From OLB6 sp964525565 (GTDB lineage Bacteria; Bacteroidota; Ignavibacteria; Kapaibacteriales; Kapaibacteriaceae), in assembly GCA_964525565.1 (NCBI GenBank), contig CAZGHI010000075.1, positions 1-5,552 on the forward strand: a stretch of DNA of 5,552 nt, given 5' to 3'. How positions within the stretch are numbered: position 1 is the stretch's first letter; each line of letters begins with the position of its first letter. A model generated the notes under the pieces. It worked only from the letters and a program-made list of their open reading frames with translations. It was not told where the DNA came from and did not search any database. Made by a program: the position numbers and the translations under genes. Shown here piece after piece: positions 1 to 5,552 of this stretch.

Positions 1-55
1 CTATGGATCCCGGCACCATGAATTTCTGTGGACAAGTTTTCCCCAATGTGGAAAA
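1..55. other. Short segment beyond the uvrD stop; no gene seen
   Basis: These are the bases between the uvrD stop codon and the window edge. On the minus strand an ATG at 19-17 opens a frame that runs off the edge after six codons, which is too little to call a gene. The segment holds a 6-bp inverted repeat (TTTTCC at 37-42, GGAAAA at 50-55, 7-base loop). No T-run follows it in the direction of uvrD transcription, so it is not a convincing intrinsic terminator. Two DnaA-box-like 9-mers overlap it and are listed separately. Confidence 0.5.
27..55 (-). promoter_or_regulatory. Tandem pair of DnaA-box-like 9-mers
   Basis: Read on the minus strand, TTTTCCACA (55-47) and TTGTCCACA (35-27) each differ from the classical DnaA box TTATCCACA only at the third base. 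They point the same way and start 20 bases apart, about two helical turns. TTGTCCACA is the preferred box form in high-GC actinobacteria, and TTTTCCACA is a common variant elsewhere. A weaker inverted copy, TTTTCCCCA, lies between them on the plus strand (37-45). About one single-mismatch box would be expected by chance in a window this size, so two in 29 non-coding bases is suggestive only. They could mark DnaA control of a gene to the left or a peripheral origin cluster, or be coincidence. Confidence 0.3.
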
Positions 56-2383
56 TCAAACGATCTCCAACTTCGCAAACGCCAGCATAAGCTGTTTGCG
101 CTGTCCATTTGTAAAGAGTACGGTTGCCTTTGCCTGCTGGCCCGTACCACTGAGATTTTCAATGTGGCCCACTCCAAACAGGGGGTGCTTTACCTTCATG
201 CCGGTACGGTACTGATGAGTTGCAACTGCAGGCCTGCTGCTCACTCCCTTTCGTGGGATACTTGCCGGCAAATCGTGCATAGGTAACTGCGAATAGGGAT
301 TGGAAAACGTTGCGTCGTCCGTGCGCTCACTACGCCCAATGGCTGGTTTGCTACCACGTAAAGGTGTATGCATACCTCGGCCCGCCCCCTCAACGTGAAT
401 GCACTCCTCGGGTATTTCGTTCAGAAACATTGATGGACGCGAAAATCCGATTTCGCCAAATCGGAAACGGCGTTCCGCATGCGTTAAGATCAGTTGCTCG
501 CGAGCTCGTGTAAGACCAACATAGAACAACCGACGCTCTTCCTCCTGTTCGGCTTGGTCGGTCTCTGCTTTCTGAAGCGGGAATAACCCCTGTTCCATGC
601 CGGCAATCACCACAAGAGCAAACTCCAGCCCCTTTGCTGCGTGCATCGTCATGAGCGCTACCTTGTTGTTTCCTAACTCAGGATCGTCTTGATCGCTCAC
701 CAACGATACTTGTTCAAGGTAGGTTGTTAACGTTAACTCAGGGTTTAACGACTGTTGTTCGGCAATGTGCGATAACACGCGCTCAATGTTGTTCCAACGG
801 TCAAGAGCCTCCTCGGTGTGCTGCTGCTGGTACATGTTCGGAAGTCCACTAGCTTCGATGTACGCTTGTGCAATGGCGGCAGGGGGCTCCTGGTTCATTA
901 AATCGCGATACGTTTGCACAAGCCGAATAAACTCTTCTACACTTGCCTGAGTTCTGCGCTGAAGTCCCGGTATCTCTGAAACGGATTCCATGGCGGTATA
1001 GAGAGAACATGCCTGCGCTTGCGCAAACTCCTGAATACGCTGTAGGCTGGTAGTGCCAATTCCACGTGCAGGCTCATTAATCACACGTAATAAGCTCTCG
1101 GTATCGTGTGGGTTTACCAACAACCGCAGGTATGCTATCGTGTCTTTTACTTCCTTGCGTTTGTAAAAGCTCACACCGCTAACAATGTGATACGGCATAT
1201 TCTCTCGCCGCAGGGCATCTTCCAATGCCTGACTTTGCGCATTCGTCCGGTAGAGTATTGCTACGTCGCGGTACTGAAAATCGTAATCACGAACACGCTG
1301 CCGTATCAATGATGCTATCACAGAGGCCTCTTCTCTATCGTCCCGACAGCTCATGAGCGTGATCTTCTCACCATCGGGATTCTCCGTCCACAGGGTTTTC
1401 CGTATTTGTCCTGCGTTGTTTGCAATCACGCCATCCGCAGCCGCAAGTATAACCTTCGTGCTGCGATAATTCTGTTCCAACCGAACCACCGTTGCATCAT
1501 GGTAATCACGTTCAAAATCCAGGATGTTCCGGATCTCGGCACCGCGCCACCGGTAAATGCTTTGAGCATCATCGCCAACAACACATAAATTTCGATACTT
1601 TCGCGCGAGCATGGTTATCACATGGNNNNNNNNNNNNNNNNNNNNNNNNNNNNNNNTTGTGTCTTGATATTCATCAACCAGGATATGCCGAAATCGCTCC
1701 TGGTACTTGTCGAGTACATCGGGATGAGATCGAAGCAAGACAATTGTATTTAACAGAAGGTCGTCGAAGTCCATCGCATTGCTTTGCAACAAACGGCGCT
1801 CGTATTCCTGATAAATCTGTGCGGTTTGCCGTTCCGTTACACTTGCTGCTGTGTTATCCATATCGCGCCAACCAAGCATGGCATTTTTCGCTGAGGATAT
1901 TCGTGCTCGCACAGAGGTAGCAGACAATACCTGTTGCGATATGCCAATTGTTGCCATGGCGGCCTTGATGGCCGACAGTTGATCTTCTGCATCGTAAATC
2001 GTGAATGTAGAGGTATAGCCAATAAGATCTGCATGGCTGCGCAGGATACGTGCAAAAATCGAATGGAAAGTGCCTGCCCAAAGGTTACGCGCTACCCCCC
2101 CCCCAACTAAGTGCTCAATCCGCTCCTTCATCTCCTGCGCAGCCTTGTTGGTAAAGGTTAACGCCAATATCTGTGAAGGAGCTGTTCCCGTTTGTAGCAG
2201 ATGGGCAATGCGCACGGTAAGTACGCGGGTTTTTCCACTTCCTGCTCCGGCAATGATTAGTAAGGGACCGTTTACTGTGGTAACAGCCTGATGCTGCTGC
2301 GCATTCAGTCCAGCAAGCAACTCTTCTGCTTCACGGTTTCGATGCTGTTCAATCTCAGATGCCGGAATAAGACGTAGCGTCAT
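56..2383 (-). CDS. uvrD: UvrD/PcrA-type ATP-dependent DNA helicase
   Basis: This is a superfamily 1A 3'-5' DNA helicase, which unwinds DNA in nucleotide excision and mismatch repair and clears stalled forks or recombinase filaments in the cytoplasm. The 775-residue product shows the helicase motifs in order: Q motif LNAQQ (26-30), Walker A AGAGSGKT (45-52), Ia LTFTNKAA (75-82), Ib TFHS (105-108), Walker B DEYQDT (237-242), III GDDAQSIYRWRGA (270-282), IV EQNYRST (303-309), V TMHAAKGLEF (579-588) and VI YVGLTRAR (621-628). After a variable linker (about 660-725), residues 727-775 match the small C-terminal domain of PcrA/UvrD (KVKHPLFGVGHI), which contacts RNA polymerase in that family. Length is normal. 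The ATG start has no Shine-Dalgarno sequence, but no other start is available close upstream. Residues 243-253 are unknown because of the 31-N gap. Close relatives have about five residues there, not 11, so true length is probably near 769. A 10-G tract encodes three glycines near residue 94. The gene lies 72 bases downstream of trpS. PcrA and UvrD cannot be told apart from sequence alone. Confidence 0.95.
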   Translation of the reverse strand: MTLRLIPASEIEQHRNREAEELLAGLNAQQHQAVTTVNGPLLIIAGAGSGKTRVLTVRIAHLLQTGTAPSQILALTFTNKAAQEMKERIEHLVGGGVARNLWAGTFHSIFARILRSHADLIGYTSTFTIYDAEDQLSAIKAAMATIGISQQVLSATSVRARISSAKNAMLGWRDMDNTAASVTERQTAQIYQEYERRLLQSNAMDFDDLLLNTIVLLRSHPDVLDKYQERFRHILVDEYQDTXXXXXXXXXXXHVITMLARKYRNLCVVGDDAQSIYRWRGAEIRNILDFERDYHDATVVRLEQNYRSTKVILAAADGVIANNAGQIRKTLWTENPDGEKITLMSCRDDREEASVIASLIRQRVRDYDFQYRDVAILYRTNAQSQALEDALRRENMPYHIVSGVSFYKRKEVKDTIAYLRLLVNPHDTESLLRVINEPARGIGTTSLQRIQEFAQAQACSLYTAMESVSEIPGLQRRTQASVEEFIRLVQTYRDLMNQEPPAAIAQAYIEASGLPNMYQQQHTEEALDRWNNIERVLSHIAEQQSLNPELTLTTYLEQVSLVSDQDDPELGNNKVALMTMHAAKGLEFALVVIAGMEQGLFPLQKAETDQAEQEEERRLFYVGLTRAREQLILTHAERRFRFGEIGFSRPSMFLNEIPEECIHVEGAGRGMHTPLRGSKPAIGRSERTDDATFSNPYSQLPMHDLPASIPRKGVSSRPAVATHQYRTGMKVKHPLFGVGHIENLSGTGQQAKATVLFTNGQRKQLMLAFAKLEIV
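1626..1656. other. Assembly gap (31 N) inside uvrD
   Basis: A run of 31 unknown bases falls directly after the Walker B motif DEYQDT. Both sides read in the same uvrD frame across it. In PcrA-type helicases five residues (such as NRAQY) usually separate DEYQDT from the segment aligning with HVITMLARKYRN here, whereas the gap implies 11. The true distance is therefore likely about 13 bases. The run looks like a scaffolder's estimate, not a real insertion. Confidence 0.9.
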
Positions 2384-2455
2384 AAAAGTGCGCGTGCAGT
2401 TCGTGGACGAAGTGTGCGGTGCCGGTAATGTAATGAATATCGCAGTGGCAATGAA
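2384..2455. other. trpS-uvrD intergenic spacer
   Basis: This 72-base spacer lies between the trpS stop codon (TGA, 2458-2456) and the uvrD ATG. I see no Shine-Dalgarno-like purine stretch before the uvrD start, no hairpin with a T-run and no clear promoter. This is compatible with read-through from trpS into uvrD, but does not prove it. Confidence 0.5.
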
Positions 2456-3445
2456 TCACAGTTCCACGAAACCGGTTTTCTTGTACACCTTCCGTAATGT
2501 TTTGCGTGCTCTGCTCCGTGCCGCTTCAGCACCGTTACGAAGGATGGTTTGGAGTAACTCTCCGTTTGCCCTAATCTCGGTAAATCTCTCACGTATGGGT
2601 CGTACGTAATCGGCAACAGCGTTTGCTACCGCTTCTTTGAACTCGGCATATCCTCGCGTATTGGCCCACTCTGCTACAATGGATTCGGTGCTCTTGCCGG
2701 TGGCAATGTGATAAAGTGTAATAAGGTTCGAAATACCTGGCCGGTTCTCCTCATCAAATGTAATAGTGTCGAAAGAATCGGTTACAGCTCGCTTGATCTT
2801 GTTGCGGATTTGATCATCCGAATCGGTAAGAAAGATGCACGAGTTTATGTTGGGATCGCTTTTCGACATTTTTTTTGTTGGTTCCTGCAACGACATGATG
2901 CGCCCTCCAAACTCCGGTATGTATGGTTCAGGCACGACAAACGTTTCGCTGTACCTATGGTTAAAGCGTTCTGCCAGGTTGCGCGCTAGTTCCAGATGCT
3001 GCTTCTGATCTTCGCCAACAGGAACCAAGTGTGCATTGTAGAGAAGTATATCGGCTGCCATCAGGATGGGATAGGTGAAAAGCCCTACGTTAACATTGTC
3101 CGAATGCCGATCGCTCTTGTCCTTAAACTGCGTCATACGTGAGCATTCACCCATTCCTGTTAAGCACGTTAACACCCACGCTAATTGTACATGCTCGGCT
3201 ACTTGAGACTGCAAGAACACGGCGCTCTTTTCAGGATCTATACCTGCTGCCAGATACATTGCAGCAGCATCCAACGACCACTTTCTCAGCTTCGCCGGTT
3301 CCTGTCGCACCGTAATAGCATGCATATCAACTACACAGAATAAGGAATCGTACTGATCCTGAAGAACAACCCAATTGCGTAGTGCACCGGCTATATGGCC
3401 TATGGTTAGCTCGCCTGAGGGTTGCATGCCGGATAATATTGTCAT
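2456..3445 (-). CDS. trpS: Tryptophanyl-tRNA synthetase (TrpRS)
   Basis: This is a cytoplasmic class Ic aminoacyl-tRNA synthetase that charges tRNA-Trp with tryptophan using ATP. The 329-residue product is the usual bacterial length. It opens with ILSGMQPSGELTIGHIAGAL, carrying the HIGH-type signature TIGH at residues 14-17. Further family landmarks are CVVDMHAIT (37-45), GIDPEKSAVFLQSQV (68-82), RMTQFKDK (103-110), the nucleotide/tryptophan-pocket region VPVGEDQKQHLEL (141-153), and EPTKKMSKSDPN (188-199) with the KMSKS loop at 192-196. The tail GAEAARSRARKTLRKVYKKTGF is also typical. Start: the ATG is the only usual start codon in the frame before an upstream TGA, and it places the protein start exactly where the family begins; no Shine-Dalgarno is visible. 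The KMSKS loop is encoded through a run of eight A on the coding strand, a plain result of Lys-Lys-Met codons. It is preceded by 420 gene-free bases and followed by uvrD on the same strand. Confidence 0.97.
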   Translation of the reverse strand: MTILSGMQPSGELTIGHIAGALRNWVVLQDQYDSLFCVVDMHAITVRQEPAKLRKWSLDAAAMYLAAGIDPEKSAVFLQSQVAEHVQLAWVLTCLTGMGECSRMTQFKDKSDRHSDNVNVGLFTYPILMAADILLYNAHLVPVGEDQKQHLELARNLAERFNHRYSETFVVPEPYIPEFGGRIMSLQEPTKKMSKSDPNINSCIFLTDSDDQIRNKIKRAVTDSFDTITFDEENRPGISNLITLYHIATGKSTESIVAEWANTRGYAEFKEAVANAVADYVRPIRERFTEIRANGELLQTILRNGAEAARSRARKTLRKVYKKTGFVEL

Positions 3446-3865
3446 GTGGTTCGCACGTGGATGAATGTGAATATGTCGTTGGCCAAGGGAGTACGGTCAG
3501 TGCTGCAAATCTATCAATCAGCCGAGGGGAACGTTGTGCTACGCAGCGCAACAACACGACTTACTTTATCAGAACTGAATCGCAACGGTGATATGATAAC
3601 TGCAACACGTCGGTACTGAAGAAATATCAACGACCGCATACGTCAAGCTAGTTCAGCAGCTACTATCGTAGTTCGCAACCTATATGTTTTCGACTGACAA
3701 ACGCGACTCTGCCACGCCAAACGACGGACTGCCGTTGCTCTGCAATCCTGAGGTTACATAGCTTAAAACGGAAATTAGAGGTCAACCATTATGCCTTGCT
3801 TCAGCCGGCGCAGGTGTTGCACGGTAGCACTACATGCGTACCACAACCGCATTCATCGCTCGTGC
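3446..3865. other. 420-base gene-free region upstream of trpS
   Basis: No credible gene was found on either strand. The only frames here are short and broken, have no ribosome binding site and show no family resemblance. I see no tRNA-like fold and no hairpin followed by a T-run after the cyclic-nucleotide-binding gene. Small imperfect inverted repeats occur at 3660-3671 (CTAC/GTAG) and 3533-3555. On the minus strand, TAGATTTG at 3513-3506 matches the Bacteroidota -7 pattern TAnnTTTG and lies about 60 bases before the trpS ATG. The matching -33 TTG is missing at the usual distance, so it is at best a weak promoter candidate. The region should contain the trpS promoter and the end of the hmgA-cNBD transcript, but neither can be placed. 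Confidence 0.6.
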
Positions 3866-4231
3866 TCACATGCGGGAGGCACTATGGTTTGCTCGTCGTA
3901 ATCGCGTTGCCATCTGCTCCATCACTGTTATAGCAAACAATGGAGTTGTGCTCACTAAACGCTCAAACTGATCCCGATTGATCACAGCCAAGGTGCTGTC
4001 TGCCGAGGCAATCGCTGTTGCAGACCTTGGCGCTTCGTCTATCAATGCCATCTCACCGAAAAAGCCGCCTAGTTCAATACGCTCAACCGCTACATCGTCA
4101 ACATAAATATCAACAGAGCCTGCAATAACGGCAAACATCGTGTCGCCTTCGTCACCGGCACGAAAAATGGTCGTCCCTTTGGGAACATGACTCACCTGGT
4201 CGGCAGTCCGAAACACCTCAATCGCAATCAT
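3866..4231 (-). CDS. Stand-alone cyclic-nucleotide-binding domain protein (Crp/Fnr-like sensor domain, no HTH)
   Basis: This small cytoplasmic protein of 121 residues is made almost entirely of one cNMP-binding beta-roll domain. The roll starts at PKGTTIFRAGDEGDTMFAVIAGSVDIYV (17-44). The phosphate-binding cassette GGFFGEMALIDEAPRSATA occupies 55-73, with the Glu (60) and Arg (69) that hold the ribose and cyclic phosphate in this fold, followed by Ser 70. Residues 86-113 form the usual C-terminal helix. The protein then stops, so there is no winged helix-turn-helix, kinase, channel or transporter domain. It probably binds cAMP or cGMP and acts through a partner protein; this is inferred from the family. 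Start: ATG at 4231-4229, because GGAAGGGG lies 7 bases upstream and the domain begins there. A GTG at 4279 would add 16 residues overlapping the hmgA end and is less likely. The ATG is one base after the hmgA TAA, so translation is probably coupled. Confidence 0.88.
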   Translation of the reverse strand: MIAIEVFRTADQVSHVPKGTTIFRAGDEGDTMFAVIAGSVDIYVDDVAVERIELGGFFGEMALIDEAPRSATAIASADSTLAVINRDQFERLVSTTPLFAITVMEQMATRLRRANHSASRM

Positions 4232-4232
4232 G

Positions 4233-5500
4233 TTATAGCCCCTTCCATGCTTCCCAATAGTCGCTTTGCAACTCTGCACAACTCATGGCAAACGCTGTAG
4301 GACGTGCAACAAATCGTGTTTCGAACATAAAGGCCATTGTTCCTTCCAACTTCACGGGTTTTAGGTCAATCTCCGTCATACGCTTATAGGTGTCGGCATC
4401 GGGACCATGACCACTCATGCAATTATGCAGAGATGCACCTCCCGGAACAAAGCCCCCCCCCTCTTTAGCATCGTACACGCCTTCGATGAGTCCCATGAAT
4501 TCGTTCATGAAATTTCTGTGAAACCAGGGCGGACGGAAGGTGTGCTCTGCAACCATCCATCGTGGGGGGAAGATCACAAAATCAACGTTGGCCGTGCCGG
4601 GCGAGTCGGATGGACTTGTGAGAACGGTATATATGGAAGGGTCGGGATGATCGAATGTTACCGTGTTGATACACTGAAACAACTCAAGGTTGTACTTATA
4701 CGGAGCGTAGTTGCCATGCCATCCAACAACGTTGAGCGGACTATGGTCGTAGGCCCCTTGCCAGAGGTTACCCTGAAACTTTGTGGTTACGGTAAAGTCA
4801 CCCTTTCTGTTTTCGTACCAAGCCTCCGGGTACAAGAAGTCGCGTGGGTAGGCCAAGCCATTGGCGCCAATTGGGCCCAGGTCAGGCAGCCGGAGGGGCG
4901 AACCGTAGTTCTCGAGAATATACCCGCGAACCGGACCATCAACTTCTACACGGAACTTTATCCCTCGAGGAATTACGCATATTTCCTTGGGGACGNNNNN
5001 NNNNNNNNNNNNNNNNNTTCCGTGAGTATTCGCAAGTTACCCTGCTGCGGAACGATGAGCATTTCGCCATCGGCATTGTAAAAAAATTCATCAATCATCG
5101 AGGTGTTTGCAACATACACATGTATGGCAACTCCTGTGTGCGTTGAGAGATCTCCATTCCCGGCAATCGTTCGGATGCCGGCAACAAAAGACGTTGGTGC
5201 GTCGGGAATAGCCAAGGGGCTCCAGCGCAACTGATTGGGGGTTGTGTCTATCTCGTTAAATGGCGTAGAACGGATGAGACCGTTGTCTATCCGCGTATAG
5301 GGCCGGTGAACAACGGAGGGGTGGAGACGGTACATCCACGAGCGTTTGTTCAGGTGACGTGGAGCAGTAAATGCCGTTCCGTTAATCTGTTCAGCATATA
5401 ACCCGCGAGGGTGTTTTTGCGGTGAGTTTTGTCCTTTGGGAAGCGCACCAGGTTCCGCTTCTGTGGCAAAATCATTACCGAATCCACTCATGTAGCCCAT
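4233..5500 (-). CDS. hmgA: Homogentisate 1,2-dioxygenase, interrupted by an assembly gap
   Basis: This cytoplasmic non-haem Fe(II) enzyme opens the ring of homogentisate to give 4-maleylacetoacetate, the central step of tyrosine and phenylalanine breakdown. The N-terminal half runs from MGYMSGFGNDFATEAEPGAL through LYAEQINGTAF, NKRSWMYR, PNQLRW and IVPQQGNLRI. After the gap it resumes in another frame as VPKEICVIPRGIKFRVEV, then ELPDLGPIGANG-type sequence and NPRDF-type AYPRDFLYPEAWYE. The Fe ligands are present: His (4520-4518, in PPWFHRN), Glu (4502-4500, in MNEFMG) and His (4409-4407, in GHGPDAD). The catalytic His of GWHGNY is at 4718-4716. With about six residues in the gap the protein is about 420 residues, close to the usual 430-450. 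The ATG at 5500 is chosen because family proteins begin just before YxSGFGN and GAGGG lies upstream; the frame stays open to the window edge. A 9-G tract (4461-4453) gives EGGGF, apparently one Gly more than relatives. It is coupled to the downstream cNMP-binding gene. Confidence 0.95.
4239..4246 (-). promoter_or_regulatory. Ribosome binding site of the cNMP-binding gene
   Basis: GGAAGGGG on the minus strand lies 7 bases before the ATG at 4231-4229 and overlaps the last codons of hmgA. Its strength and spacing favour this ATG over the in-frame GTG at 4279-4277, which would start inside hmgA. It suggests re-initiation or independent loading at the junction. Confidence 0.55.
4996..5017. other. 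Assembly gap (22 N) inside hmgA
   Basis: A run of 22 unknown bases falls after GNLRILTE and before VPKEICV. The two hmgA halves are in different frames across it: 22 N plus the one flanking base makes 23, not a multiple of three. Human HGD has six residues at this point (FGKMLV, between YTE and QPNEICV). Eighteen bases, or 17 N, would restore both frame and alignment. The frameshift is therefore almost certainly an artefact of estimated gap length. Confidence 0.92.
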
Positions 5501-5552
5501 AGATCCCTCGTGAAAAGTGCTCTGCAAAATGGCACGCCCAGCAGGATTCGAA
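5501..5552 (-). promoter_or_regulatory. hmgA leader with Shine-Dalgarno-like GAGGG
   Basis: GAGGG (5509-5505 on the minus strand) lies four bases before the ATG at 5500-5498, slightly close but usable. All three minus-strand frames are open from the window edge to at least the hmgA start region. One ends in a TGA overlapping the second in-frame ATG (5491), so an upstream gene could end here in an operon. The 52 bases are too few to recognise it, and no promoter can be placed. Confidence 0.35.

Noticed and set aside
3..18. Possible tRNA 3' end (a GGATCCCGGCACCA-like sequence at the left edge)
   Set aside because: If CCA is placed at 16-18, the T-stem position that is nearly always C is A (position 3), and no T-loop sequence is available in the window.
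37..55. Intrinsic terminator after uvrD
   Set aside because: The inverted repeat TTTTCC/GGAAAA is short with mostly A-T pairs, and no T-run follows it.
1492..1920. A 142-codon open frame on the plus strand opposite uvrD
   Set aside because: It is a shadow of the helicase frame, runs through the N gap and has no recognisable motif.
3506..3513. Bacteroidota-type promoter -7 element TAGATTTG upstream of trpS
   Set aside because: The eight-base pattern has only six fixed positions and the upstream TTG at about -33 is missing, so it was not listed as a promoter.
3327..3557. A 76-codon minus-strand frame overlapping the trpS start
   Set aside because: It overlaps the conserved first part of trpS in another frame and has no family resemblance or ribosome binding site.
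3684..3761. A 25-codon plus-strand ORF in the gene-free block
   Set aside because: Very short, no ribosome binding site, and no feature distinguishing it from chance.
4277..4279. GTG as start of the cNMP-binding gene (137 residues)
   Set aside because: It lies inside hmgA; the extra residues match no domain, and the ATG at 4231 has a far better Shine-Dalgarno and position.
4407..5081. A 224-codon open frame on the plus strand opposite hmgA
   Set aside because: It is antisense to a clearly conserved enzyme, spans the N gap, resembles no family I recognise and is explained by the codon pattern of hmgA.

Overview
The window looks like a draft (probably metagenome-derived) bacterial chromosome fragment of roughly even base composition. 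All four recognisable genes lie on the minus strand. Read in the direction of transcription, from right to left, they are homogentisate 1,2-dioxygenase (hmgA), a small stand-alone cyclic-nucleotide-binding-domain protein, tryptophanyl-tRNA synthetase (trpS) and a UvrD/PcrA-type DNA helicase. There is no sign of a transposon, phage, CRISPR array or rRNA, and no convincing tRNA. The taxon cannot be fixed from these genes. The two right-hand genes have purine-rich Shine-Dalgarno-like sequences, while trpS and uvrD have none. That would fit a Bacteroidota/Chlorobiota-like lineage, but this is only a guess.

Right block (about 3866-5500): hmgA encodes the ring-cleaving enzyme of tyrosine/phenylalanine degradation and keeps its iron ligands. 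A 22-N assembly gap interrupts it and throws the two halves out of frame, so naive ORF calling makes two false partial genes with TTG starts. I reconstruct one gene of about 420 residues. One base after the hmgA stop codon, a 121-residue cyclic-nucleotide-binding protein begins behind a good ribosome binding site. It has an intact phosphate-binding cassette and no DNA-binding domain. This coupling is the most interesting biology in the window.

Middle (3446-3865): 420 bases with no gene, no convincing terminator and no strong promoter. It separates the catabolic pair from the housekeeping pair.

Left block (56-3445): trpS and uvrD follow each other with 72 bases between them and may be co-transcribed. 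Both are full-length and canonical. uvrD has a 31-N gap immediately after its Walker B motif; family alignment suggests the gap is about 18 bases too long, although it happens to keep the frame. Just beyond the uvrD stop, at the window edge, two DnaA-box-like 9-mers lie in tandem, 20 bases apart start to start. Two long poly-G tracts (10 and 9 on the coding strand) lie inside uvrD and hmgA.
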